Assembly: GCF_017813365.1 (NCBI RefSeq)
Contig: NZ_JAGIZA010000002.1
Span: 352,394 to 416,393 of the forward strand
DNA length: 64,000 nt
Direction: 5' to 3'
Origin: Roseomonas indoligenes
GTDB lineage: Bacteria > Pseudomonadota > Alphaproteobacteria > Acetobacterales > Acetobacteraceae
The notes beneath the pieces were generated by a model that was not told where the DNA came from, made no database searches, and worked only from the letters and a program-made list of their open reading frames with translations. The stretch's first letter is position 1. Each line of letters starts with the position of its first letter. Positions 48,930 to 58,829 of the stretch are shown piece by piece. The position numbers and the translations under genes were made by a program.

Positions 48930-50369
48930 CTACATCGGGAGGCGGATGGTGGCGCGCAAGCCGCCCATCGGGCTCTCGCCCAACGCGATCTCGCCGCCAT
49001 GGGCGCGGGCGATGTCGCGGGCGATCGCCAGCCCCAGCCCGGTGCCGCCGGCCGAGAAGCTCGCGAAGGGCTTGAAGGCGCCCTCCCGCGTCTCGGCGGG
49101 GATGCCCGGGCCGTCATCGTCCACATGCACCTCGGCCCATCCGGGGGTGGGACGCACCGTCATCGCCACATGGGCGGCGTGGCGGCGGGCATTGTCCAGC
49201 AGGTTGCCGAGGCAGCGCCGCAGCGCGTCCGCCCGAAGCGGCAAGGTGAGGGAAGGGGGGGCCTCCACCGCCACCTCCCCGCCCTCGGCCGGGGCGCGCT
49301 CCGCCACCTCCCGCACCAGGGCGACGAGGTCGATCGGCTCCGGCGCCTCCAGCACCTCCCCCCGCGCGAAGGCGAGGTAGGAGGCGATCATGCGCTCCAT
49401 CTCCTCCACGTCCTGGGTCATCTCCACGCCGTCCGCCTGCGCGTCCGCGGGCAGCATGGCCAGGCCGAGGCGGAGCCGGGTGAGGGGGGTGCGGAGGTCG
49501 TGGCTGATGCCCGCCAGCATCTCCGTCCGCTGTGCGACGAAGCGGCGGATATTGGCGCGCATGCCGTTGAAGGCGGCGGCGGCCTGCCGCACCTCGCTCG
49601 CTCCCTCCGGCTTGATCGGGCCGGTGTCGCGCCCCTTGCCGAAGGCCTCCGACGCGCCGGCGAGGCGGCGGATGGCCCGCACCTGGTTCTTCATGAACAA
49701 CGCCGCCGCCGCGAAGAGCAGGAGGGAGGCGCCGACGAGCCAGATGAAGAAGAGATAGATGGTGCCCCAGAACAGGCGCTTGCGGGACGCCTCGACGTGC
49801 AGCACCCCGTCCGGCAGGCCGACGCGGATGATCACGCTGCGCGGGTCCGTCTGCCAGTCCGTGTCGAAGGGCAGGCGCACGCGCTCCTTCAGCGCGCGGT
49901 CCAGGTCCTCCTCCAGCGGTAGCAGGGGCAGGCTGGCCGGGCGCTGCGCCGGCGGGCCCAGCTCCGCGCCGGGCTCGAAGGCCAGGGACAGGTCCATCCG
50001 CCAGGCGGCCTCGCGGAAGATCCAGCCGCGCTCATCCTCCCCGTCCGCGCCGCGCGGGTAGCGGGTGAGCAGCTCCACCACCATGCCGACGTCGCCCGCC
50101 ACCCCAGCGGCAAGGCGGCGGGAGATCACGTCCAGATGGGTGCCGTAAAAGATCTGCAGCGCGATGCCCTGGGTGACCACCAGGGGGATCAGCACGATCA
50201 GCAGCGCGCGGGCCAGCAGGCCGCGCGGCACCAGGGGGCGCAGCAGGCTGTGCAGCAGGCCGCGCAGCCCGCGGCGGCGCGTCCAGCGCGGCGGGGCGCC
50301 CCGCGGCGCCACCTCCGGCAGGCCCGCCCCGTCCCGCCCGATCGCGGGCGCGCCGATATCCGGTGCCAT
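48930..50369 (-). CDS. EnvZ-like membrane sensor histidine kinase
   Basis: A 479-residue kinase. Two membrane helices (about residues 45-70 and 190-215) bracket a periplasmic domain; a HAMP follows, then His290 in GISHDLRTPLTRLR. ATPase: NLLDNARRHA, DDDGPGI and GTGLGLAIARDI. It follows its OmpR-type partner with 38 bases between them. Confidence 0.93.
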   Translation of the reverse strand: MAPDIGAPAIGRDGAGLPEVAPRGAPPRWTRRRGLRGLLHSLLRPLVPRGLLARALLIVLIPLVVTQGIALQIFYGTHLDVISRRLAAGVAGDVGMVVELLTRYPRGADGEDERGWIFREAAWRMDLSLAFEPGAELGPPAQRPASLPLLPLEEDLDRALKERVRLPFDTDWQTDPRSVIIRVGLPDGVLHVEASRKRLFWGTIYLFFIWLVGASLLLFAAAALFMKNQVRAIRRLAGASEAFGKGRDTGPIKPEGASEVRQAAAAFNGMRANIRRFVAQRTEMLAGISHDLRTPLTRLRLGLAMLPADAQADGVEMTQDVEEMERMIASYLAFARGEVLEAPEPIDLVALVREVAERAPAEGGEVAVEAPPSLTLPLRADALRRCLGNLLDNARRHAAHVAMTVRPTPGWAEVHVDDDGPGIPAETREGAFKPFASFSAGGTGLGLAIARDIARAHGGEIALGESPMGGLRATIRLPM

Positions 50370-50407
50370 GGCAACCCTCCCGGCGTCGATCTCGCCTCTC
50401 CCCGGCT

Positions 50408-51100
50408 TCAGGAGCCGGGGCGCAACACATAGCCCTTGTGGCGGACGGTGTGCAGGAAGCGCGGCTCGCGCGGGTCGGGCTCGATCTTTCGGCGCAGGCG
50501 GGTCACGGTCACGTCCACCGCGCGCTCCCCGGCCTCCGGGCTGCCCATGGCGGCGGCGATCTCCTCCCGCGACAGCACCTCGCCTCCGCGGCGGGCGAGC
50601 GCGACCAGCAGCGCCGCCTCGCCGCCCGTCAGGCGAGTCACCCCTTCCGGCCCGCGCAGCTCCCCGCGCTCCGCATCGAACCAGCGCAGGCCGAGCTGCA
50701 CCGGGGGCAGCGGGGCGGAGGCGGGCGGGGCGGCGCGCTTCAGGATGGTGCGGATGCGCAGCGCCAGTTCCCGCGGATCGAAGGGCTTGGCCAGGTAGTC
50801 GTCCGCCCCGTGCTCGAAGCCGGCGATCCGGTCGTCCGGCGCGCCGGCGGCGGTGAGCATGAGGATGGGCACGTCCTGGCCGTCCCGGCGCAGGCTCTCC
50901 GTCAGCTCCAGCCCCGTCTCCCCGGGCATCATCACGTCGAGCACCATCAGGTCATATTCCATCCCCGCCAGGGCCTGCCGCGCAGCGGCGGCATCGGCGG
51001 CGACGGAGACGCGGAAGCCCTGCTCCGCGAGGAAGCGCTGGAGAAGGGCACGGAGGCGGGAATCGTCGTCCACCACCAGCAGGTGCGCGGCCTCGCTCAC
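50408..51100 (-). CDS. OmpR-family response regulator
   Basis: A 230-residue regulator. Receiver with Asp55 (YDLMVLDVMMPGE) and Lys in DYLAKPFDPREL; C-terminal winged helix ends RKIEPDPREPRFLHTVRHKGYVL. Its start overlaps the MarR stop by 4 bases (ATGA). The MarR-OmpR pair resembles PetP/PetR of Rhodobacter, by arrangement and size only. Confidence 0.95.
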   Translation of the reverse strand: MSEAAHLLVVDDDSRLRALLQRFLAEQGFRVSVAADAAAARQALAGMEYDLMVLDVMMPGETGLELTESLRRDGQDVPILMLTAAGAPDDRIAGFEHGADDYLAKPFDPRELALRIRTILKRAAPPASAPLPPVQLGLRWFDAERGELRGPEGVTRLTGGEAALLVALARRGGEVLSREEIAAAMGSPEAGERAVDVTVTRLRRKIEPDPREPRFLHTVRHKGYVLRPGS

Positions 51101-51684
51101 GGCGCCTTGCCCCCGCTCCCCGGCTTGGCCGGTGGAACCGCGCGGACCGAGGGCCGGTCCGGGGCCCCCAGCCGCTCCAGCGCCCGCCGCGCCTCCGGCC
51201 CCATCAGCCCGCGCATGACGTGGCGGAACCCCTCCACCGCCACCGGCCCCGCCTCCCGGTAGGCGCGCGTCACCGTCTCCCGCTGCCGCTCGAAGAGGCG
51301 CCGCTCCAACGCCTCCCCGGACGGGGTGAGGGAGAGGTGCCGCTGACGCCGGTCCGCCCGCCCGGGCACCTGCGCCACGTAGCCCCCCTCCACCAGCGGC
51401 GTGAGCACGCGGGACAGGGACTGCTTGGTGATCGCGAGGATGGAGAGCAGCTCCCCCACCGTCAGTCCGGGGCGGCGTCCCAGGAAATGCAGCACCCGGT
51501 GATGCGCGCGGCCCATGCCCATCTCAGCCAGGATGGCATCCGGCCCCGCCGTGAAATCGCGATAGCCGAAGAAGAAGAGGTCCTGCGCCAGGCGCAGCTC
51601 CTCCTCCCGCAGGAAGAGGAGGTTCCGCCCGGCCGCGCCTGTGCCGGCCCCTGGACCACTCCGCGTCTCCGTTGTTTCCGGCAT
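51097..51684 (-). CDS. MarR-family transcriptional regulator
   Basis: A 195-residue MarR with wHTH at about residues 70-150 (LTVGELLSILAITKQSLSRVLTPLVEGGYV then RADRRQRHLSLTPSG). First gene of the MarR-response regulator-kinase operon. It likely binds the upstream 15-bp palindrome. Signal unknown. PetP-like by context. Confidence 0.9.
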   Translation of the reverse strand: MPETTETRSGPGAGTGAAGRNLLFLREEELRLAQDLFFFGYRDFTAGPDAILAEMGMGRAHHRVLHFLGRRPGLTVGELLSILAITKQSLSRVLTPLVEGGYVAQVPGRADRRQRHLSLTPSGEALERRLFERQRETVTRAYREAGPVAVEGFRHVMRGLMGPEARRALERLGAPDRPSVRAVPPAKPGSGGKAP

Positions 51685-52034
51685 GGCTGTTCCGTGCTCC
51701 CCGGCGCCTTATGCCAGCCTTCGGGGCGGGCGGGCCATCCGGACCTTTCCGTCCCGGAGCGCCCCGACGCATCTTCGGCGGAACTTCCGCCCATTCCCCG
51801 CCTTGCGCCGCCCAGACATGCCGGTAAGACGGGTGACAAGCAGCGCGCCGAAGCCCAATTGGTGCGTGGGAGCCCGGGTGCAGACCCCCGGGAGAAACGG
51901 AATGACAACGGAAGCAGGTCCAGAAATTGCGTGGCGGCTTTGCCGGTTGATGGCCCCGGCCGTCGCCCCCTGCCACAGACCTGCCCCGATCCCCGCCTAA
52001 ATCCCCCCAGCCCGAAGCCGAGAAGCGGAAGACC
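51685..52034. other. 350-bp divergent intergenic region (marR / sucA)
   Basis: No supported gene; open frames here are shadows. It must carry the promoters of the MarR operon and of sucA. Contains a perfect 15-bp palindrome and a CCCGGG-N8-CCCGGG arm pair at about 51873-51892. Confidence 0.6.
51777..51791. promoter_or_regulatory. Candidate MarR operator palindrome
   Basis: GGCGGAA-C-TTCCGCC, perfect, 93 bases upstream of marR and 244 upstream of sucA. Size and symmetry suit a MarR dimer. Untested prediction. Confidence 0.4.
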
Positions 52035-54932
52035 ATGCCCGGAGTGGATATCCTAGCCAGCGCGATGACGGGGGCGAATGCCACCTTCCTCGCGGACCTC
52101 TATGCCCGCTGGGTGCAGGCCCCGGACAGCGTCGACCCTTCCTTCGCGGAACTCTTCGCCGCGCTGAACGACGACGCGCGCGCCGTGCTGGAGGACGCGA
52201 CCGGCGCCTCCTGGGCCCCGCGCCCCCGCGGCGGCTTCGCGCCGGAGCCGGAGGCACCCGCCCCCACTAAGGGCGCGAAGGGCGATAAGCCGGCCGCGGC
52301 ACCCGCCGCCGCCGTTTCCGCCGACCCGGCCGCGAACCGGCAGCAGGTGGTGGATTCCCTCCGCGCGCTGATGCTCATCCGTGCCTACCGCGTGCGCGGC
52401 CACCTTGAGGCCGACCTGGACCCGCTGGGCCTGCAGAAGAAGAAGCCCCACCCGGAGCTGGACCCGAAGACCTACGGCTTCTCGGACGCCGACCTGGACC
52501 GCCCGATCTTCATCGACAAGGTGCTGGGCCGCGAGACGGCGACGCTGCGCGAGATCCTCGCGATTTTGAAGGCGAGCTACTGCGGCACCATCGGTGTCGA
52601 GTTCATGCACATCCAGGACCCCGAGCAGAAGGCCTTCATCCAGCAGCGCATCGAGGGCGCGCCCTGGAAGAACGCCTTCAAGGCCGATGACAAGCGCACC
52701 ATCCTGGAGCAGCTGACGGCCGCCGAGGGCTTCGAGGCCTATTGCGCCAAGAAGTTCGTGGGCACCAAGCGCTTCGGGCTTGAGGGCGGCGAGTCCACCA
52801 TCCCCGCCGTGCAGGCCGTGATCGCCGAGGGCGCGAAGAACGGCGTGACCGAGATCGCGATCGGCATGGCGCATCGCGGCCGCCTCTCCACGCTCGTGAA
52901 CGTGGTGAAGAAGCCGTTCACGCAGGTCTTCGCCGAGTTCAAGGGCGCGGGCCATGCGGAGGACGTGCAGGGCTCCGGCGACGTGAAGTATCACCTCGGC
53001 ACCTCCACGGACGTGGAGATCGACGGGCGCCAGGTCCACCTCTCCTTGCAGCCCAACCCCTCCCACCTCGAGGCGGTGGACCCGGTGGTCGCCGGCAAGG
53101 TGCGCGCGCGCCAGGACATGGCGGGCGACACCAAGACCCGCCAATCCGTCATGGGCATCCTGCTGCACGGCGATGCGGCCTTCGCCGGCCAGGGCGTGGT
53201 CTATGAGACGATGGCGATGAGCCAGCTCATCGGCTACCGCACCGGCGGCACGATCCACGTGGTGACGAACAACCAGATCGGCTTCACCACCACCCCGGCC
53301 CATGCCTATTCCGGCCTCTACTGCACGGACATCGCCAAGTCCGTGCAGGCGCCGATCCTGCACGTGAACGGGGACGATCCGGAGGCGGTGGTCTTCGCCG
53401 CGCGCCTCGTCACCGAGTTCCGGCTGAAGTTCGCCTCCGACGTGGTGCTGGACATTGTCTGCTACCGCCGGCACGGCCACAACGAGAGCGACGAGCCGGC
53501 CTTCACCCAGCCCCTGATGTACGCCCGCATCAAGGAGACGCCGACCACCCGCACGAAGTACGCAGGGAAGCTGGCGGCGGAGGGCAGCGTGCCTGAGGCC
53601 GAGGCCAAGGCCATCCAGGACGCCTTCTTCGCGAAGATGGACGAAGCCTTCCAGGCCAGCCAGACCTTCAAGCCGAACAAGGCCGACTGGCTGGAGGGCC
53701 ACTGGTCCGGCCTGAAGGCGCCGGGCAACGACCAGCCGGAGACGGACACGGACACGGCGGTGGAGACCGATGTGCTGCGCGAGGTGGGCGCCGCCCTCTC
53801 CCGCGTGCCGGAGGGCTTCGGGGCCAACCCGAAGATCCTGCGCCAGCTGGAAGCGAAGAAGCAGGCCATCGAGACGGGCGAGGGCATCGACTGGGCGACC
53901 GGCGAGGCGCTGGCCTTCGGCACCCTGCTGGTGGACGGCCACCGCGTGCGCCTCTCCGGCGAGGACGTGCAGCGCGGCACCTTCTCCCAGCGCCACGCCT
54001 ACCTGATCGACCAGGCCACCCAGGCCGAGTACGTGCCGCTGAACAACATCCGCGAGGGCCAGGCCCGGCTTGAGGCCTTCAACTCCCTCCTCTCGGAGTT
54101 CGGGGTGCTGGGCTTCGACTACGGCTACTCCCTGGCGGACCCGCAGACGCTGGTCCTGTGGGAAGGCCAGTTCGGCGACTTCGCGAACGGGGCGCAGGTC
54201 ATCATCGACCAGTTCATCGCCTCCGCCGAGACGAAGTGGCTGCGAATGTCCGGCCTCGTGATGCTGCTGCCGCACGGCTATGAGGGGCAGGGTCCGGAGC
54301 ACTCCTCCGCCCGGCTTGAGCGCTACCTCCAGCTCTGCGCGGAGCGGAACATGCGGGTGGCGAACATCACCACTCCCGCTAACTACTTCCACGCCCTGCG
54401 GCGCCAGATGAAGGCGAACTACCGCAAGCCGCTGATCCTGATGACGCCGAAGTCGCTGCTGCGGCACAAGCTGGCCGTCTCCCCGCTGGCCGAGTTCGGC
54501 CCGGGCAGCCGCTTCCAGACCGTGCTGGACGAGGTCGACACGATCGAGGCGCCGGAGAAGGTGAGGCGGGTCGTCCTCTGCACCGGCAAGGTCTACTACG
54601 ACCTGCTGCAGGAGCGCCGGGACAAGGGCGTGAAGGATGTGGCGATCATCCGGGTGGAGCAGCTCTATCCCTTCCCCGCCGTCACCCTGCCCAAGATCCT
54701 GGCGCCCTATAAGAACGCCGAGGTCGTGTGGTGCCAGGAGGAGCCGGAGAACATGGGCGCCTGGAACTACATCGACCGGCGGATCGAGGGCGTGCTGAAG
54801 CAGGTCGGCGGAAAGGCCACGCGGCCGGACTATGTCGGCCGCCCGGCCGCGGCCAGCCCCGCGACGGGGCTTGCCAAGGTGCACGCGCAGCAGCAGGAAG
54901 CGCTCGTTCGCCAGGCGCTCGGCCTGGGCTGA
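52035..54932 (+). CDS. sucA: 2-oxoglutarate dehydrogenase E1 component
   Basis: A 965-residue thiamine-diphosphate enzyme that decarboxylates 2-oxoglutarate. N-terminal helical region (ATFLADLYARWVQAPDSVD), TPP/Mg segment GDAAFAGQGVVYETM ... VVTNNQIGFTT, and C-terminal transketolase-like half (LLPHGYEGQGPEHSSARLER). sucB follows after 9 bases. Confidence 0.98.
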   Translation: MPGVDILASAMTGANATFLADLYARWVQAPDSVDPSFAELFAALNDDARAVLEDATGASWAPRPRGGFAPEPEAPAPTKGAKGDKPAAAPAAAVSADPAANRQQVVDSLRALMLIRAYRVRGHLEADLDPLGLQKKKPHPELDPKTYGFSDADLDRPIFIDKVLGRETATLREILAILKASYCGTIGVEFMHIQDPEQKAFIQQRIEGAPWKNAFKADDKRTILEQLTAAEGFEAYCAKKFVGTKRFGLEGGESTIPAVQAVIAEGAKNGVTEIAIGMAHRGRLSTLVNVVKKPFTQVFAEFKGAGHAEDVQGSGDVKYHLGTSTDVEIDGRQVHLSLQPNPSHLEAVDPVVAGKVRARQDMAGDTKTRQSVMGILLHGDAAFAGQGVVYETMAMSQLIGYRTGGTIHVVTNNQIGFTTTPAHAYSGLYCTDIAKSVQAPILHVNGDDPEAVVFAARLVTEFRLKFASDVVLDIVCYRRHGHNESDEPAFTQPLMYARIKETPTTRTKYAGKLAAEGSVPEAEAKAIQDAFFAKMDEAFQASQTFKPNKADWLEGHWSGLKAPGNDQPETDTDTAVETDVLREVGAALSRVPEGFGANPKILRQLEAKKQAIETGEGIDWATGEALAFGTLLVDGHRVRLSGEDVQRGTFSQRHAYLIDQATQAEYVPLNNIREGQARLEAFNSLLSEFGVLGFDYGYSLADPQTLVLWEGQFGDFANGAQVIIDQFIASAETKWLRMSGLVMLLPHGYEGQGPEHSSARLERYLQLCAERNMRVANITTPANYFHALRRQMKANYRKPLILMTPKSLLRHKLAVSPLAEFGPGSRFQTVLDEVDTIEAPEKVRRVVLCTGKVYYDLLQERRDKGVKDVAIIRVEQLYPFPAVTLPKILAPYKNAEVVWCQEEPENMGAWNYIDRRIEGVLKQVGGKATRPDYVGRPAAASPATGLAKVHAQQQEALVRQALGLG

Positions 54933-54941
54933 GGAAAACAC

Positions 54942-56192
54942 ATGACCGAGATCCTGGTGCCCACCCTGGGCGAGAGCGTTTCCACGGCGACCGTGGCCCG
55001 CTGGCTGAAGAAGGTGGGCGAGTCCGTTGCGGCCGACGAGCCGCTGGTCGAGCTGGAGACGGACAAGGTGACGGTGGAGGTGAACGCCCCCTCCGCCGGC
55101 ACGATCGAGAGCATTTCCGCCGATGAGGGCGCGGAAGTCGAGGTCGGCGGCCTGCTCGGCACGCTCGGCGCCGGCACGGGGGCTGGCGCTGCCAAGCCCG
55201 CGGCCCCGGCCGCCGCCGCCCCGGCGAGCGCCCCGAAGGTCGAGGAGCCGCGCCCGGTGGCCGGCCCCGTCTCCCGCCCCGGCGGCGCCGAGCCCACGGC
55301 CGCCACCTCGGCCCATGCCCCGCTGCCCGCCGCCGCCAAAATGATGGCGGAGAAGGGTGTCTCCGCGGATCAGATCGGTGCCGGCTCCGCCAAGGATGGC
55401 CGGATCGCCAAGGGCGACGTGCTGGACTTCCTCGCCCGCCCGGCCGCACCGAGCGCGGCCCCCGCCGCCAAGGCCGCCCCGCGCGCGGCCGAGGCCGGCG
55501 AAGAGCGGGTGAAGATGACCCGCCTGCGCCTGACTATCGCGCGGCGCCTGAAGGAGGCGCAGAACACCGCCGCCATGCTCACCACCTTCAACGAGGTGGA
55601 CATGGGCAACGCGATGGCGCTGCGCGCCGAGTACAAGGATGCCTTCGAGAAGAAGCACGGCGTGAAGCTCGGCTTCATGTCCTTCTTCGTGAAGGCCTGC
55701 GTCGCGGCACTGCAGGAGTTCCCGGCCGTCAACGCCGAGATCGCCGGGGACGAGATCGTCTACAAGCAGTTCGTGAACATGGGCATCGCGGTCGGCGGCC
55801 CCTCCGGCCTCGTCGTGCCCGTGCTGCGCAACGTGCAGGACATGTCCTTCGCGGATATCGAGAAGACGATCGGTGACTTCGGCAAGCGCGTGCGCGCCGG
55901 CCAGCTGAAGCTTGAGGAGATGGCGGGCGGCAGCTTCACCATCACCAATGGCGGCATCTACGGCAGCCTGATGTCCACCCCGATCCTGAACCCGCCCCAG
56001 TCCGGCATCCTCGGGATGCACGCGATCAAGGAGCGGGCGATGGTGGTGGGCGGCAAGATCGAGATCCGCCCGATGATGTACATCGCCCTGTCCTACGACC
56101 ACCGGATCGTGGACGGGAAGGAGGCGGTGTCCTTCCTCGTGCGCGTGAAGGAGAGCGTGGAGGACGCGCGGCGCCTGCTGCTCGGCCTCTGA
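54942..56192 (+). CDS. sucB: Dihydrolipoyl succinyltransferase (E2)
   Basis: A 416-residue E2. Lipoyl domain with the lipoylated Lys in [11 protein letters not shown]; Ala/Pro linker; E3-binding segment ([18 protein letters not shown]); acyltransferase with catalytic His/Asp in [13 protein letters not shown]. It passes succinyl to CoA. One lipoyl domain only. Confidence 0.97.
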   Translation: MTEILVPTLGESVSTATVARWLKKVGESVAADEPLVELETDKVTVEVNAPSAGTIESISADEGAEVEVGGLLGTLGAGTGAGAAKPAAPAAAAPASAPKVEEPRPVAGPVSRPGGAEPTAATSAHAPLPAAAKMMAEKGVSADQIGAGSAKDGRIAKGDVLDFLARPAAPSAAPAAKAAPRAAEAGEERVKMTRLRLTIARRLKEAQNTAAMLTTFNEVDMGNAMALRAEYKDAFEKKHGVKLGFMSFFVKACVAALQEFPAVNAEIAGDEIVYKQFVNMGIAVGGPSGLVVPVLRNVQDMSFADIEKTIGDFGKRVRAGQLKLEEMAGGSFTITNGGIYGSLMSTPILNPPQSGILGMHAIKERAMVVGGKIEIRPMMYIALSYDHRIVDGKEAVSFLVRVKESVEDARRLLLGL

Positions 56193-56216
56193 TCCCTTTC
56201 ACGGGTCGGAACGCTG

Positions 56217-56249
56217 CGGGCCGGAGGGGGAGACCCTTCCGGCCCGTTT
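56217..56249 (+). terminator. Hairpin after sucB
   Basis: CGGGCCGGAGGG and CCCTTCCGGCCCG pair with one bulged base around a short loop, followed by TTTCCGTT. Lies between sucB and the GFA gene. Confidence 0.78.
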
Positions 56250-56300
56250 CCGTTCCGGCCCCGTGCTAGGCTCCCTCCCGTCCCTGAGGGGAGGAGCGCG

Positions 56301-56696
56301 ATGCTGACCGGCGGCTGCCATTGCGGGGCGATCCGCTACAGGATCATGGGCGAGGTGCTGCACCACGCCCTCTGCCATTGCCGGGACTGCCGGCGTCACG
56401 CCGGTGCCCCGATGGTGGGCTGGGCCATGTTGCCCGCCGAGGAGCTGGAGGTGACGGGCGAGCCCGTCGTCTACGCCTCCTCCGAGCACGGCCGGCGGCA
56501 CTTCTGCGGCCGGTGCGGGACGGGCATCCTCTACGTGAACGAGGCGATGCTGCCGGGCCTGGTCGATATCCAGACCGGCACGCTGGACGATCCCGAGGCC
56601 CTGCCACCCGGCGCGCAGATCCAGTTGGCCGAGCGCCTGCGCTGGATGGCGCGGCTGGACGTCCTGCCGGGGTTCGAGCGGTATCCGCCGGGGTGA
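56301..56696 (+). CDS. GFA-family zinc protein
   Basis: A 131-residue member of the glutathione-dependent formaldehyde-activating (GFA/CENP-V) fold. Zinc cysteines: [16 protein letters not shown] and FCGRCGTGI. Activity with glutathione adducts is known for some members only. It separates sucB from lpdA. Confidence 0.92.
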   Translation: MLTGGCHCGAIRYRIMGEVLHHALCHCRDCRRHAGAPMVGWAMLPAEELEVTGEPVVYASSEHGRRHFCGRCGTGILYVNEAMLPGLVDIQTGTLDDPEALPPGAQIQLAERLRWMARLDVLPGFERYPPG

Positions 56697-56928
56697 GCGG
56701 GGGAGGGACGTTCACCCTCCCGCTTCCCGGGATCGGGCCGCTGCGGGTCGATCCACCCATCCTTCTCGTTCCCATTGCCGCCACCGGCTCCCTCTGGCGG
56801 GGGGTGGGATAGCGGGCGATGCGGGCCCGGCAGGGCTGGCCAGCCGCATTTGCCCGGGGCCCCACCCTTCAATCCCGGGCCCCGGCCTGCTACCTGCCCC
56901 TGCGAAGATCATTGCAGGACCCCCAGCC

Positions 56929-58320
56929 ATGGCCGACTCCTTCGACCTCATCGTGATCGGCGCCGGCCCCGGCGGCTATGTCTGTGCCATCCGCGCCGCG
57001 CAGCTCGGGCTGAAGGTGGCCTGCGTGGAGAAGCGGGAGACGCTGGGCGGCACGTGCCTCAACATCGGCTGCATTCCCTCCAAGGCGCTGCTCCAGTCGT
57101 CCGAGAACTTCGACGAGATCGCCCACAAGTTCGCCGACCACGGCATCACGGTGGAGGGCATCAAGCTCGATCTCGCCCGGATGCAGGCGCGCAAGGGCGA
57201 GGTGGTCTCGGCCAATGTGAAGGGGGTCGAGTTCCTCTTCCGCAAGAACAAGGTCACCTGGCTCAAGGGCGCGGGCAAGATCGTCTCGGCCGGCAAGGTC
57301 GAGGTAGCCGGCACGACCTACGAGACGAAAAACATCGTCATCGCTACGGGCAGCGAGAGCGTGCCGCTGCGCGGCGTCGAGGTGGATGAGAAGCAGGTCG
57401 TCACCTCCACCGGCGCGCTTGAGCTGCCGGCGGTGCCGAAGCACCTGGTGGTGATCGGCGCCGGCGTGATCGGGCTGGAGCTGGGCAGCGTGTGGCGCCG
57501 CCTGGGCGCCGAGGTAACGGTGATCGAGTTCCTCGACCGCATCCTGCCGGGCATGGACAACGAGGTTGCCAAGCAGTTCGAGCGCGTGCTGTCCAAGCAG
57601 GGCTTCAAGTTCCAGCTCGGCCACAAGGTGACCGGAGCGACCAAGTCCGAGACCGGCGTGACGCTGACCGTCGAGCCTGCCAAGGGCGGCGAGGCGCAGA
57701 GCATCCAGGCCGACGTGGTGCTGGTGGCCATCGGGCGCCGCCCCTATGTCGAGGGCCTGGGGCTGGACACGGCCGGCGTGGCGCTGGACGAGCGGGGCCG
57801 GGTGAAGACCGACCACCACTTCGCCACCAACGTTCCCGGCATCTACGCGATCGGCGACGTGATCGCCGGCCCGATGCTCGCCCACAAGGCCGAGGACGAG
57901 GGCGTGGCGATCGCCGAGATCCTGGCCGGCCAGCATGGCCACGTGAACTACGCGGCCATCCCCGGCGTCGTCTACACTTGGCCCGAGGTCGCCTCCGTGG
58001 GCGCCACGGAGGAGGAGCTGAAGGCCGCGGGCACCGCCTACAAGGTCGGCAAGTTCCCCTTCACCGCCAATGGCCGCGCCCGCGCCATGGGCGACACGGA
58101 CGGCTTCGCCAAGATCCTGGCCGACAAGGCGACGGACCGCGTGCTCGGCGCCCATATCCTGGGCCCGGATGCCGGGGCGCTGATCGCGGAGATGGTGACG
58201 GCGGTGGAGTTCGGCGCCAGCGCCGAGGACGTGGCCCGCATCTGCCATGCCCACCCGACGCTGAGCGAGGCGGTGAAGGAAGCCGCCCTGGCCGTGGACG
58301 GCCGCGCGCTTCACATCTGA
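56929..58320 (+). CDS. lpdA: Dihydrolipoyl dehydrogenase (E3)
   Basis: A 463-residue flavoprotein. [16 protein letters not shown] has the redox disulfide; NAD motif [21 protein letters not shown]-terminal [13 protein letters not shown] has the catalytic His. It reoxidises lipoyl groups on SucB. Probably the E3 of the SucAB complex, but separated by the GFA gene. Confidence 0.97.
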   Translation: MADSFDLIVIGAGPGGYVCAIRAAQLGLKVACVEKRETLGGTCLNIGCIPSKALLQSSENFDEIAHKFADHGITVEGIKLDLARMQARKGEVVSANVKGVEFLFRKNKVTWLKGAGKIVSAGKVEVAGTTYETKNIVIATGSESVPLRGVEVDEKQVVTSTGALELPAVPKHLVVIGAGVIGLELGSVWRRLGAEVTVIEFLDRILPGMDNEVAKQFERVLSKQGFKFQLGHKVTGATKSETGVTLTVEPAKGGEAQSIQADVVLVAIGRRPYVEGLGLDTAGVALDERGRVKTDHHFATNVPGIYAIGDVIAGPMLAHKAEDEGVAIAEILAGQHGHVNYAAIPGVVYTWPEVASVGATEEELKAAGTAYKVGKFPFTANGRARAMGDTDGFAKILADKATDRVLGAHILGPDAGALIAEMVTAVEFGASAEDVARICHAHPTLSEAVKEAALAVDGRALHI

Positions 58321-58386
58321 GACGGCGCTGCGTGCCCGATCTGATCCCGGCTTGATCGGGCGGGCGCGCGGGCCATCTGGCGGTGG

Positions 58387-58689
58387 ATGGATGACAAAAC
58401 CTCCACCTTCGTCACGCTGAACCCCCGGCCGGGCCGGAAGGCGCTGGGCTGGTTCTTCATTGTCCTCGGCGTGCTGGGCTGCGTCCTGCCCTTCCTGCAG
58501 GGCTTCCTGTTCCTCGCGCTCGGCGTTTTCGTGCTGCGCGACCAGCATCTCTGGGCCGCCAACCGTTGGGCCTGGGTGGCCGGGCGCTGGCCCGGCGTCG
58601 TCTCCAGGATCGAGTCGCTGGAAAGCTCGGTGAGCGAACGCGCGTCGGGATGGGGCCTGCGCCTCCGGCGGGCGATCGGGCGCGGCTGA
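58387..58689 (+). CDS. Small membrane protein (PGPGW-like)
   Basis: A 100-residue protein: one or two helices (LGWFFIVLGVLGCVLPFLQGFLFLALGVFVL in outline) then an amphipathic basic tail. Resembles the PGPGW/YbaN-type short membrane proteins, weakly. Role unknown. Confidence 0.7.
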   Translation: MDDKTSTFVTLNPRPGRKALGWFFIVLGVLGCVLPFLQGFLFLALGVFVLRDQHLWAANRWAWVAGRWPGVVSRIESLESSVSERASGWGLRLRRAIGRG

Positions 58690-58829
58690 TTCCGCCCGCA
58701 CCAGCCTGCCGACCGCCCGTTTCGTCCCGATTGATGGGACCGATCGCCATAATAGAGAGGACGGGCATTCCCTGATCGCCTGCTGCCCGGCATGGTTCCT
58801 TCATCGATCACGAAACGATCAGGAGGACC

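Noticed and set aside
51871-51892. CCCGGG arms upstream of sucA as a riboswitch or leader
   Set aside because: Six-base arms alone are expected by chance in such GC-rich DNA; no known aptamer pattern seen.
52053-56102. A 1349-codon leftward open frame over sucA and sucB
   Set aside because: It is the antisense shadow created by GC-rich codon bias. sucA and sucB on the other strand have full domain structure, and this frame has none.
58736-58760. Promoter-like TTGATG and TAATAG ahead of the RTX gene
   Set aside because: Spacing between them is only 13 bases, too short for a sigma-70 promoter.
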